From positions 62,001 through 126,000 of the forward strand of contig NZ_FNQM01000001.1 of NCBI RefSeq assembly GCF_900107585.1: DNA of 64,000 bases. Direction: 5' to 3'. Made by a program: the position numbers and the translations under genes. Positions 8,936-16,915 of the stretch are shown here, in pieces (the stretch's first letter is position 1; every line of letters begins with the position of its first letter). Under the pieces are notes generated by a model. That model was not told the origin of the DNA. It made no database searches and was given only the letters and a program-made list of their open reading frames with translations. The DNA is from Rubrimonas cliftonensis. GTDB lineage: Bacteria; Pseudomonadota; Alphaproteobacteria; Rhodobacterales; Rhodobacteraceae.

Positions 8936-10126
8936 TCAGGCGATCTCGACGATCCTGACGCCCGAATCAGTGGCCGACAGCGCGATCTCGCCGCGCTTCA
9001 GGCGCAGTGCGTCCTCCCCGAACACCGCGCGCCGCCAGCCGCTCAGCGCGGGGATGTCGGGGCTCTCCAGCGCCGCGAGCGCGTCGAGGTCGGCGGAGGA
9101 GGCGACGAGCTTCTGCGCGACGTCCATCGCGTCGCATTTCGCCTTCAGCAGCACCTTGAGCAGCTCGACCAGACCGCCGGCGCCGGGGGGCGGCTGCGGC
9201 TTGTCCTCCTCGGGCGCGACGAGGTCATGGCGCGGCGCGGCTTCGGCGGCGGCGATCACGGAGAGAATCGCCTCCAGCGTCGCGGGCTTGCGCCCCTCGC
9301 GCTGCAGCAGCCGCGAGGAGCCCAGTTCGTCGAGCGTCCGGGGGCGGCTGGACGCGATCTCCAGCAGCGCGTCGTCCTTCAGGACGCGGGAGCGCGGCAC
9401 GTCGCGGGCCTGCGCCTCGCGCTCGCGCCATGCCGCCAGCGCCTGCGCGGCGGTCAGGAACTTCGGATTGTTCGAACGGGTGCGCAGGCGCCGCCACGCG
9501 GTCTCGGGGTCGTTCTCGTAGGTGGCGGGGTCGGTCAGCACGGCCATCTCCTCCGCCACCCAGGCCCCGCGCCCGGTCGCCTTGAGCTGCCCGGAGAGCT
9601 TCTCGTAGATCACCCGCAGATGCGTCACGTCGCCCAGCGCGTAGACCACCTGCTTCTCGCTCAGCGGGCGGCGCATCCAGTCGGTGAAGCGCGACGACTT
9701 GTCGAGGCCTTGCCGGGCGATCTTGCGCACCAGCGTCTCGTAGCCGACCTGGTCGCCGTATCCGCAGACCATCGCCGCCACCTGGGTGTCGAACATCGGC
9801 GCCGGCACGACGCCGGCGAGATTGTGGAAGATCTCCACGTCCTGCCGCGAGGCGTGGAAGACCTTCACGACGTCGGGGTTCGCCATCAGCGCGAACAGCG
9901 GCGACAGGTCGAGATCGCCCTCGACGGGGTCGATCGCCACGGCGGCGCCGGGGTCGGCGGTCGGCGCGCGGCCCATGTCGGCGCCGGGCCGCGCGAGCTG
10001 CACGAGGCACAGCTGCGGCCAGTAGGTGCGCTCGCGCATGAACTCGGTGTCCACTGCGACGTAGGGGTGCTCGGCGAATTCGGCGCAGACGGCGTCCAGC
10101 GACGCCTGATCGGTGATGAGGCTCAT
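8936..10126 (-). CDS. rnd: Ribonuclease D
   Basis: Rnd is a 3'-5' exoribonuclease that trims tRNA and other structured RNA 3' ends. The DEDD-type nuclease domain shows Exo I in VAVDTEFMRERTYWP, Exo II around VFHASRQDVEIF and Exo III in YALGDVTHL. An HRDC domain follows from about residue 215 (ALAAWREREAQARDVPRSRV). The length of 396 aa is normal. It is transcribed away from the ParA gene across a 103-bp divergent spacer. Unlike the DNA downstream of it, its own codon use matches the surrounding genes. Confidence 0.95.
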   Translation of the reverse strand: MSLITDQASLDAVCAEFAEHPYVAVDTEFMRERTYWPQLCLVQLARPGADMGRAPTADPGAAVAIDPVEGDLDLSPLFALMANPDVVKVFHASRQDVEIFHNLAGVVPAPMFDTQVAAMVCGYGDQVGYETLVRKIARQGLDKSSRFTDWMRRPLSEKQVVYALGDVTHLRVIYEKLSGQLKATGRGAWVAEEMAVLTDPATYENDPETAWRRLRTRSNNPKFLTAAQALAAWREREAQARDVPRSRVLKDDALLEIASSRPRTLDELGSSRLLQREGRKPATLEAILSVIAAAEAAPRHDLVAPEEDKPQPPPGAGGLVELLKVLLKAKCDAMDVAQKLVASSADLDALAALESPDIPALSGWRRAVFGEDALRLKRGEIALSATDSGVRIVEIA

Positions 10127-10229
10127 GAAAGGGGTTCTAGCGCACGTTCGAGCAAAGTTGCCACTGGTTCCGAACGCGGCCTAGTGTGCGCCTCGGAAAC
10201 GCCCCGCTCGGGGGCGCGCGGGAGGGGCC

Positions 10230-10856
10230 ATGCGCGCGATCCTGATCGCCAACGCCAAGGGCGGCGTCGGCAAGACCACTACGGCCGTCACGCTGGCCTC
10301 GGCGCTCGCCAGGGGAGGCGGCCGCGTGGCGCTGGCCGACGCCGACCGCCAGCGCAGCGCCCTGCGCTGGCTGCGCGCCCGACCGCCGGAGGCCGCGGCC
10401 GTCGAGGCGCTGGACTGGTCGAAGCCCAGGGAGATCGGCGAGACGCCCAAGGGGCTCGACTGGCTGGTGATCGACGCGCCCGGCGCTCTGAAGGGCGAGA
10501 AGGCCGAGAAGCTCGCCGCGGAGGCCCACATCGTCGTCACCCCGGTTGCGCCGTCGGCCTTCGACATGCGCGCCACCGCGCGGTTTCTCGACGATCTCGA
10601 AGAGGTGAAGCGCATCCGCAAGGGCAAGGCCGACGTGCTCGTGTTCGCCAACCGCGTGCGTCGGGGCAGGGCGCTGGACGCGCTGGAGCGGTTCTTTCAG
10701 GAGCGCGGGCGCGCGCTGGCCGCGCGTGTCGGGGACCGCGCCGCCTATGTCGATCTTGCCGCACTTGGGCTTTCGGTCTTCGATCGCGATCTGAAGGCGC
10801 TGGAGCCGCTGCGCGCGGACTGGGCGCCGCTTCTGGCGCGGCTGCGCGCGGCGTGA
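10230..10856 (+). CDS. ParA/MinD-like P-loop ATPase (orphan)
   Basis: This 208-residue ParA-family ATPase has the deviant Walker A motif KGGVGKTT (residues 10-17), the A' motif LADADRQRSALRW and the Walker B strand WLVIDAPG. It is shorter than chromosomal ParA, with no N-terminal HTH, and no parB or parS-like site was noticed nearby. Small ParA proteins of this type position various cargos (chemoreceptor arrays, plasmids, enzymes). Which one applies here is unknown. A weak promoter (TTGCCA at 10158, CTAGTG 17 bp later) may lie in the divergent spacer. Confidence 0.85.
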   Translation: MRAILIANAKGGVGKTTTAVTLASALARGGGRVALADADRQRSALRWLRARPPEAAAVEALDWSKPREIGETPKGLDWLVIDAPGALKGEKAEKLAAEAHIVVTPVAPSAFDMRATARFLDDLEEVKRIRKGKADVLVFANRVRRGRALDALERFFQERGRALAARVGDRAAYVDLAALGLSVFDRDLKALEPLRADWAPLLARLRAA

Positions 10857-10900
10857 TCTGTGGCGAACGGGCCGGCGGCGCCGGCCTTCCGGTCTTGTCG

Positions 10901-10906
10901 AAGGAG
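10901..10906 (+). promoter_or_regulatory. Ribosome binding site deciding the OmpA-lipoprotein start
   Basis: AAGGAG lies seven bases before ATG 10914. This selects that ATG over the earlier in-frame codon at 10860. Confidence 0.75.
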
Positions 10907-10913
10907 TAACGCG

Positions 10914-11549
10914 ATGCTGAAACCCGTTGCGGCGCTCACCGCGCTCGCCCTCCTCGCCGGCTGCGCCGGAGAGCCGACGGCCTCGGGCAACCAGGTGCCG
11001 ATCGGCGCCGCCGCCGGCGCGGCCCTCGGCGCCGCCGCCGGCCTGCTGGTCGGCGGCAACGACCGCCGCAACGCGCTCGTCGGCGCCGGCGTCGGCCTGC
11101 TCGCCGGCGCCGCCGTGGGCGACTACCTGCGCCGGCAGGAGCAGCAGCTCAACGAGGATCTCGCCGGCACCGGCGCGACGGTGGTCAACACCGGCGATGC
11201 GCTGCTGGTGACGCTGCCCGACGCCGTGACCTTCGCGGTGGACAGCTCGACGGTGCAGCCGCAGTTCATGGGGCCGCTCACCGACATGGCGCAGACCCTG
11301 CGCTCGGACCCCCGCAGCGTGATCGACGTCATGGGCCACACCGACAGCACCGGCTCCGACGCCTACAATCAGGCGCTCAGCGAGCGGCGCGCGCAGTCGG
11401 TCGCGCAGGTGCTGGCCAGCCGTGGCGTCAACCGGGACCGGCTCGTGGCCTACGGCTTCGGCGAGACCCAGCCGATCGCCAGCAACGAGACGGTCGAGGG
11501 CCGCCAGGCCAACCGCCGCGTCGAGATCCGCATCACCCCGCTCACCTGA
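10914..11549 (+). CDS. OmpA-family outer membrane lipoprotein (YiaD-like)
   Basis: The 211-residue protein starts with a lipoprotein signal ending in LLAGC (Cys 17), so it should be lipidated and anchored in the outer membrane. Residues about 30-70 are a glycine-zipper segment ([18 protein letters not shown]...[13 protein letters not shown]). The C-terminal 110 residues form an OmpA/MotB peptidoglycan-binding domain with [20 protein letters not shown] and the Arg-rich NRRVEI end. Glycine-zipper plus OmpA is the YiaD-type layout. Downstream is a CPBP protease, with no evident operon link. Confidence 0.9.
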   Translation: MLKPVAALTALALLAGCAGEPTASGNQVPIGAAAGAALGAAAGLLVGGNDRRNALVGAGVGLLAGAAVGDYLRRQEQQLNEDLAGTGATVVNTGDALLVTLPDAVTFAVDSSTVQPQFMGPLTDMAQTLRSDPRSVIDVMGHTDSTGSDAYNQALSERRAQSVAQVLASRGVNRDRLVAYGFGETQPIASNETVEGRQANRRVEIRITPLT

Positions 11550-11650
11550 CGGCGGGCGGGGCGGCCCCGGCTGCTGTCGGGGCCGCGCGCGGCGGCGTCG
11601 GCGCGGCGGTCGGGCTTGCCCTGGCGGCGCGGACGCGCATCTCACCGGCC

Positions 11651-12328
11651 ATGACGGACGCCGCACTCCCACCCGACCGCGCCGACGGCCCCCCCCGCTC
11701 GCGCCTCTGGCTCGAATTCGCCGCGCTGTTCTTCGCCGTGCCGCTGGCGATGTGGTTCTGGTTCGGCGCCTACAGCCTGTTCGGCGTGCTGTGGCTGCTT
11801 ACGCTGGTCGCGCTGGGCCTGCTGGCGCTGACGCCGGACTTCTCGTGGCGCGCGCTGCTGCGGCTCGGCGGGCGGCGCGACTGGCTGATCGCGCTCGGCT
11901 TCACTGTGGTCACGGCGCTGGTCTGTCTCGTCGCGGTGCTGGCGCTGCGCCCGTGGGCGCTGCTCTCCATGCCGATGGACCGCACCGGCCTGTGGCTGAT
12001 GATCCTGACGCTCTACCCGCCGCTGTCGGCGCTGCCGCAGGAGATCATCTACCGAACGCTGTTCTTCGAGCGCTACCGGCGCCTGTTCCCCGATGCGCGC
12101 GTCGCGGTGCTGGCGAACGGCGCGGCCTTCGGGCTGGGGCACCTGTTCTTCATGCACCCGCTGACCATCGCGATGACGGCCTGCGGCGGCGCCGTGATCG
12201 GCTGGGCCTATCTCCGCTCGGGCTCGACGCTGCTCGCGGTGGCCATGCATTCGGCGGCGGGGCTGATCGTGTTCACCATGGGTCTTGGCGTCTATTTCTA
12301 CTCGGGCGCGGTGGGCCGGGGGTTCTGA
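11651..12328 (+). CDS. CPBP family intramembrane metalloprotease homologue
   Basis: This is a multi-pass membrane protein of 225 residues with at least six hydrophobic segments. The CPBP/Abi signatures are [15 protein letters not shown] (EExxxR-type motif, with Gln in place of the first Glu), FGLGHLFF (second motif with His) and [15 protein letters not shown] (third motif with His). The Glu-to-Gln change is seen in many bacterial members and does not by itself prove loss of activity. Possible roles, known only from distant relatives, include CAAX-type processing or bacteriocin immunity. The first 20 residues are polar and Pro-rich. Confidence 0.85.
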   Translation: MTDAALPPDRADGPPRSRLWLEFAALFFAVPLAMWFWFGAYSLFGVLWLLTLVALGLLALTPDFSWRALLRLGGRRDWLIALGFTVVTALVCLVAVLALRPWALLSMPMDRTGLWLMILTLYPPLSALPQEIIYRTLFFERYRRLFPDARVAVLANGAAFGLGHLFFMHPLTIAMTACGGAVIGWAYLRSGSTLLAVAMHSAAGLIVFTMGLGVYFYSGAVGRGF

Positions 12329-12414
12329 GGGCTGACCGCCGGCCAGCCGCCTTGCGAGCGCAGGGCCGAGGCGGTAAGCCCGCCGCGCAAGCCAGCCGCC
12401 TCCGGAGAGCCCCC

Positions 12415-14196
12415 ATGCACGCCTACCGCTCCCACCACTGCGCCGCCCTGCGCGCGGACGACGCCGGCGCGACCGTGCGCCTCTCCGGCTGGGTGCACCG
12501 CGTGCGCGACCATGGCGGCGTGCTGTTCATCGACCTGCGCGACCATTACGGCGTCACGCAGGTGATCGCCGACAGCGACAGCCCCGCCTTCGCCGCGCTG
12601 GAGGCCGTGCGGGCGGAGTGGGTGATCCGCATCGACGGCGACGTCAAGGCGCGCGACCCCTCGCTCGTCAACCCGAAGCTGCCCACCGGCGAGATCGAGG
12701 TCTACGCCCGCGGCCTCGAAGTGCTCTCCAAGGCGGAGGAGCTGCCGCTGCCGGTGTTCGGCGAGCCCGACTATCCCGAGGACGTGCGCCTGAAGTACCG
12801 CTTCCTCGACCTGCGGCGCGAGACGCTGCACGCCAACATCATGCTGCGCTCCAAGGTCATCTCCTCCTTGCGCCGACGCATGACCGACCAGGGCTTCATG
12901 GAGTTCCAGACGCCGATCCTCACCGCCTCCTCCCCCGAGGGCGCGCGCGACTTCCTCGTGCCGAGCCGCCTGCACCCCGGCAAGGTCTACGCGCTGCCGC
13001 AGGCGCCGCAGCAGTTCAAGCAGCTGATCATGGTGGCGGGCTTCGACCGCTACTTCCAGATCGCGCCCTGTTTCCGCGACGAAGACCCCCGCGCCGACCG
13101 CGCGCCGGGCGAGTTCTACCAGCTCGACGTCGAGATGAGCTTCGTCGAGCAGGAGGACGTCTTTCAGGCCATCGAGCCCGTCATGCGCGGCGTCTTCGAG
13201 GAGTTCGGCGGCGGCAAGCCGGTGACGCAGAAGTTCCCCCGCATCCCCTACGCGGAGGCGATGCTGAAATACGGCTCCGACAAGCCCGACCTGCGCAACC
13301 CCATCGAGATGCAGGTCGTCTCGGAGCATTTCGCCGGCAGCGGCTTCAAGATTTTTGCCGGCATCGTCGAGAAGGGCGGCGAGGTCCGCGCCATCCCCGC
13401 GCCGGGCGGCGGCTCGCGAAAATTCTGCGACCGCATGAACGACTGGGCGCAGGGCGAGGGCCTGCCGGGCATGGGCTACATCTTCTGGCGGGAGGAAGGC
13501 GGCGTGCTGGAAGGCGCTGGCCCGCTCGCCAAGAACATCGGCCCCGAGCGCACCGAGGCGCTGCGCGTCCAGCTTGCTCTGAAGGCCGGCGACGCCGCGT
13601 TCTTCCTTGCCGGCGACCCGCGCAAGTTCGTGGCGACCGCCGGCAAGGCGCGCAACGTCGTGTGGTCCGAGCTTGGTCATTTCGGCGGCATGAAGGACAC
13701 TTTCGCCTTCGCCTGGATCGTCGACTTCCCGATGTACGAGCGCGACGAAGAGACCGGCGCGCTCGACTTCAGCCACAACCCCTTCTCCATGCCGCAGGGC
13801 GGGCTTGAGGCGCTGAACGAGGCCGACCCGCTCGCCGTCACCGGCTTCCAGTACGACATCGTCTGCAACGGGCTGGAGCTGAGCAGCGGCGCCATCCGCA
13901 ACCACAAGCCCGAGATCATGTATCGCGCCTTCGAGATCGTCGGGAAGGACCGCGCCTTCGTCGACGAGAATTTCGGCGGCATGATCAACGCCTTCAGGTT
14001 CGGCGCGCCGCCCCATGGCGGCATCGCGCCGGGGGTGGACCGCATCGTGATGCTGCTGGCTGACGTCGACAACCTCCGTGAGGTCATCATGTTCCCGATG
14101 AACCAGCGCGCCGAGGACCTGCTGATGGGCGCGCCCTCCGCGCCCACCAACGCGCAGCTGCGCGAACTCGGCCTGCGCTTCATCCCGAAGGACTGA
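12415..14196 (+). CDS. aspS: Aspartate--tRNA ligase
   Basis: This class IIb aminoacyl-tRNA synthetase has 593 residues. The anticodon-binding OB-fold is at about 17-110 ([24 protein letters not shown]). The catalytic core has motif 2 in [19 protein letters not shown] and motif 3 in [14 protein letters not shown]. The bacterial GAD insertion lies between. ATG 12415 is the family start; the frame is open much further upstream, but that part overlaps other genes. In alphaproteobacteria AspRS is often non-discriminating and needs GatCAB to fix Asp-tRNAAsn; gatCAB is not in the window, so specificity stays open. Confidence 0.97.
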   Translation: MHAYRSHHCAALRADDAGATVRLSGWVHRVRDHGGVLFIDLRDHYGVTQVIADSDSPAFAALEAVRAEWVIRIDGDVKARDPSLVNPKLPTGEIEVYARGLEVLSKAEELPLPVFGEPDYPEDVRLKYRFLDLRRETLHANIMLRSKVISSLRRRMTDQGFMEFQTPILTASSPEGARDFLVPSRLHPGKVYALPQAPQQFKQLIMVAGFDRYFQIAPCFRDEDPRADRAPGEFYQLDVEMSFVEQEDVFQAIEPVMRGVFEEFGGGKPVTQKFPRIPYAEAMLKYGSDKPDLRNPIEMQVVSEHFAGSGFKIFAGIVEKGGEVRAIPAPGGGSRKFCDRMNDWAQGEGLPGMGYIFWREEGGVLEGAGPLAKNIGPERTEALRVQLALKAGDAAFFLAGDPRKFVATAGKARNVVWSELGHFGGMKDTFAFAWIVDFPMYERDEETGALDFSHNPFSMPQGGLEALNEADPLAVTGFQYDIVCNGLELSSGAIRNHKPEIMYRAFEIVGKDRAFVDENFGGMINAFRFGAPPHGGIAPGVDRIVMLLADVDNLREVIMFPMNQRAEDLLMGAPSAPTNAQLRELGLRFIPKD

Positions 14197-14297
14197 GTTC
14201 CGGACGAGGGACTTCATTCGGGCGACGCGCGCCGCGGGGCGCGCGCCGGCCGCTTCCCTGCGCTAGGCTGACGCCACGTCAGTCGAGGGAGGCCGTC

Positions 14298-15539
14298 ATG
14301 GGTCTGGGCGCTCTGGTCGATGTCGCCGTGAGCATTCTCGCGGTGATGGTGCTGTTCACGCTGGCCGCCACGGCGATCAACGAGGCGATCGGCGACAACC
14401 TGCTCCGGCTGCGCGCGCGCACGCTGGAGCAGGGGTTGCGGGCGCTGCTGGAGCACCGTCACCTCAAGGCGCTCGCCGCGCGCTACCGCCGCGAGGGCGC
14501 CACCGGCGTCGCCGAGGACGCGCCGGTGGCGGAGGGCGAGCGCGAGGCGATCCTGAGATGGGCGACGGGGAAGTTTTACGACGACCCCGACATCCGCGCC
14601 CTGATGCGCGGCGGCCGCAAACCCTCCGCCATCGAGCCGCGCCGCTACGCGCTGACCGTGCTGAACCTGATCGAACGGCGCGACGAACTCGAGAAGGCGG
14701 CGGCCGCCCAGATCGAGAAGCATCGCGCCGACACGCTCGCCGCGATCCGCGAGACGGCGGACGCGCTCGGCGCCGGCGGCCATGGGGCGGCGCTCGCCGC
14801 GCACGCCGACCGGGCCTTCGCCGCGACGCTCGGCGCGGTGGGCGACGCCGCCTCCGAGCTCGACCGGGCCGTGGCGGCGCTGGAGAAGGAGTTCGACGAG
14901 ACGATGGACCGTGTGTCCGGCTGGTATCTGCGCAAGGTGCGGCTGATGAGCTTCTGCATCGGCCTCGTGCTGGCCGTGGGCGCCAACGTCGACTTCCTGC
15001 GCTACGCCGACCGGCTGCTGACCGAGGCCGCCCTGCGCGACCGCGCGGCCTCGATGGCGACGCTGCTCGCCGACGACGAGATGCTGCAGGCCTATTCGGC
15101 GGCGCTGCGCGAGGAACGCGCGGCGCGCGCGCAGGGCGGCGGCGTGGTGCAGGGCGCCGGCGACGCCCCGACCCGCGCCGGCGCCGGCGCCGGCGCCATA
15201 CCGGCCATCGGCGGCGCCGGCGCCGCGGACGAGGCGCTCGACGCCGAAATCGGCCGCCGCGTCGGCGCGCTGATGGACGGTCTCGGCGGGTTGGAGATCC
15301 AGGTCGGGTGGGACTGCCTGTCCCACGAGGTCGACGCGCCGATCCTCACGACGCTCGGCTGCGGCGACGGCGCCGGCTTCGCCGCGCCCTCGGTCTCGGA
15401 GGTGATCGGCTGGTTCCTCGTCGCCTTCGGCGTGACGCTGGGCGCGCAGTTCTGGTTCGACCTGCTGAAGCGCATCGCGGCGCTGCGCACCAGCGGCGTC
15501 GTCACTCCGCCGGCTGAGCGTCGCGCCCAGATCGACTGA
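14298..15539 (+). CDS. Membrane protein of unknown function, 413 aa
   Basis: I do not recognise a function. The protein has an N-terminal membrane segment (about 8-28), a soluble region of about 185 residues rich in Ala/Glu/Arg with likely coiled-coil helices (about 125-205), a second segment (about 215-235), an Ala/Gly stretch (about 290-315) and a C-terminal segment (about 366-388) followed by FWFDLLKRIAALR. Short proteins with a membrane helix followed by a similar FWFDLL box occur in many bacteria and are uncharacterised as far as I know. The ATG at 14298 follows a GAGGGAGG ribosome binding site. It stands alone between aspS and a GNAT gene. Confidence 0.75.
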   Translation: MGLGALVDVAVSILAVMVLFTLAATAINEAIGDNLLRLRARTLEQGLRALLEHRHLKALAARYRREGATGVAEDAPVAEGEREAILRWATGKFYDDPDIRALMRGGRKPSAIEPRRYALTVLNLIERRDELEKAAAAQIEKHRADTLAAIRETADALGAGGHGAALAAHADRAFAATLGAVGDAASELDRAVAALEKEFDETMDRVSGWYLRKVRLMSFCIGLVLAVGANVDFLRYADRLLTEAALRDRAASMATLLADDEMLQAYSAALREERAARAQGGGVVQGAGDAPTRAGAGAGAIPAIGGAGAADEALDAEIGRRVGALMDGLGGLEIQVGWDCLSHEVDAPILTTLGCGDGAGFAAPSVSEVIGWFLVAFGVTLGAQFWFDLLKRIAALRTSGVVTPPAERRAQID

Positions 15540-15566
15540 GCGCGCGCCGAGCAGGCGAAGGCAGCC

Positions 15567-15595
15567 GCGCCCGGACCTGCGGCGCCCGGACCTGC
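15567..15595 (+). repeat. Two-copy 15-bp direct repeat
   Basis: GCGCCCGGACCTGC occurs at 15567-15580 and again at 15582-15595 in the spacer between the membrane-protein gene and the GNAT gene. No reading frame or hairpin explains it. Confidence 0.8.
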
Positions 15596-15646
15596 CGCAA
15601 TGCCTGTCCGCTTGACCGGGCGGCCGCGGCGCGCGACGAGTGCGGC

Positions 15647-16351
15647 ATGACCGCCGCACCCGATCTCGCCGACTGGCGCGACCCGCCGCCGCCGCCCCGC
15701 GCGCCGATCGACGGGCGCTGGGCCCGGCTTGAGCCGCTGGACCCCGCCGCGCACGCCCCCGCGCTGCACGCCGCCAACAGCGCGTCGGACGCGATGTGGA
15801 GATGGCTGCCCTACGGGCCGTTTCCCGACGGCGCCGCCTATCGGGAGTGGGCGGCATGGGCGGCGGCGCAGGACGACCCGCTGTTCTTCACCGTGATCGA
15901 CCGCGCCGACGGCCTGCCGAAGGGCGTCGCGACCTTCATGCGCATCACGCCCGCCCATGGCGTGATCGAACTCGGCCACATCGCCTTCTCGCCGTCGCTA
16001 CAACGCACGCGCGTCGGGACGGAGGCGCTGGCGAGCATCATGCGGCGGGCGTTCGGGCTCGGCTATCGCCGCTTCGAGTGGAAATGCGACGCCGGCAACG
16101 CGCCCTCGCGGCGTCTCGCCCAGCGGCTGGGGCTGAGCTTCGAGGGCGTCTTTCGCAGCCACATGATCGTCAAGGGGCGCAATCGCGACACCGCCTGGTT
16201 CGCCGCGACCGACGCCGACTTCCCCGCCATCGACGCCGCGCTGACCCGCTGGCTCGACCCGGCGAACTTCGACGCGGCGGGGCGCCAGCGCGAAAGCCTC
16301 TCGGACCTCACGCGCCCGCTGCGCCTGGCCTCGGACGCCTTCGCCCCCTGA
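15647..16351 (+). CDS. GNAT family N-acetyltransferase (RimJ/RimL-like)
   Basis: This 234-residue protein belongs to the acetyltransferase_3 (RimJ/RimL) branch of GNAT. It has an N-terminal GRWARLEPLDPAAH strand, a central GVIELGHIAFSPSLQRTRVGTEAL (acetyl-CoA pyrophosphate-binding region) and the YRRFEWKCDAGNAPSRRLAQRLG segment that is typical of the branch. The substrate is unknown. Its stop TGA shares a base with the ATG of the Vsr-like gene, so the two genes are probably co-translated, without an obvious functional link. Confidence 0.88.
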   Translation: MTAAPDLADWRDPPPPPRAPIDGRWARLEPLDPAAHAPALHAANSASDAMWRWLPYGPFPDGAAYREWAAWAAAQDDPLFFTVIDRADGLPKGVATFMRITPAHGVIELGHIAFSPSLQRTRVGTEALASIMRRAFGLGYRRFEWKCDAGNAPSRRLAQRLGLSFEGVFRSHMIVKGRNRDTAWFAATDADFPAIDAALTRWLDPANFDAAGRQRESLSDLTRPLRLASDAFAP

Positions 16352-16773
16352 TGGCGCGCGTTCCGGCAGCGCCCGCGCCGCTGACCCGCGGGCAGGTGAT
16401 GGCCCGCGTGAAGGCGCGCGACACCGCGCCGGAGCGCGAGGTCCGCAGGCTGCTGCGCGCCGAGGGCCTCGTCGGCTACCGGCTCGACCGGCGCGACCTG
16501 CCGGGGCGCCCCGACGTCGCCTTCATCGGGCGCAGGCGGGCGATCTTCGTCCATGGCTGCTTCTGGCACGGCCATGACTGCCCCCGGGGCGCGCGCGCGC
16601 CCAAGGCCAACGCGGATTACTGGGCCGCCAAGATCGCCCGCAACCGCGCCCGCGACGCGGCGGCGCTCGCCGCGCTGGAGGCGATGGGCTGGCGGACGCT
16701 CGTCGTCTGGGAATGCGCCCTGCGCGACCCCGGGCTGCAGGCGCGCCTCAAGACCTTCGTCCGCGCGACGTGA
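16351..16773 (+). CDS. vsr: Very short patch repair (Vsr-type) endonuclease
   Basis: Vsr nicks DNA 5' of T:G mismatches that arise when 5-methylcytosine deaminates. The 140-residue protein matches the family in length and order: [35 protein letters not shown] with the catalytic Asp, [13 protein letters not shown] (zinc/active-site His and Cys), then [12 protein letters not shown]. The ATG at 16351 overlaps the upstream GNAT stop. vsr normally accompanies a dcm-type cytosine methylase; none is present within 64 kb. Related DUF559-type nucleases share part of the fold, but the CFWHGHDC motif favours Vsr. Confidence 0.88.
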   Translation: MARVPAAPAPLTRGQVMARVKARDTAPEREVRRLLRAEGLVGYRLDRRDLPGRPDVAFIGRRRAIFVHGCFWHGHDCPRGARAPKANADYWAAKIARNRARDAAALAALEAMGWRTLVVWECALRDPGLQARLKTFVRAT

Positions 16774-16781
16774 AGGCGCCG

Positions 16782-16848
16782 CCGCGCTTGGCCGCCGTCG
16801 CCGCGCTTGGCCGCCGTCGCCGCGCTTGGCCGCCGTCGCCGCGCTTGG
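16782..16848 (+). repeat. 19-bp tandem repeat, 3.5 copies, between vsr and glcB
   Basis: The unit CCGCGCTTGGCCGCCGTCG is repeated without change at 16782-16800, 16801-16819 and 16820-16838, followed by a 10-base partial copy to 16848. It lies 68 bp upstream of the malate synthase start, so it would be within the leader or promoter of glcB. Perfect identity between copies suggests recent expansion. Confidence 0.92.
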
Positions 16849-16915
16849 ATCGCCCGCCGGCCTGCTCTATTGGCTGGGCCGCGTGCGATCCGAGGACTTG
16901 AAGCGGGGGTTTGCC

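Noticed and set aside
10158-10186. Strong promoter for the ParA gene
   Set aside because: TTGCCA is acceptable, but the -10 (CTAGTG) is poor, so it is mentioned only in the gene entry and not called as a separate site.
8753-10909. Plus-strand frame of about 700 codons across rnd and parA
   Set aside because: It lies opposite a complete ribonuclease D and out of frame with parA; composition is Arg/Gly/Ala-biased and shows no domain.
12298-14217. Minus-strand frame of about 640 codons opposite aspS
   Set aside because: aspS is intact on the plus strand. The reverse frame is His/Val/Leu/Gly-biased, a usual artefact.
14226-14245. 8-bp GC hairpin after aspS as an intrinsic terminator
   Set aside because: The stem is perfect, but it is not followed by a T-run, and such GC dyads are frequent by chance at this base composition.
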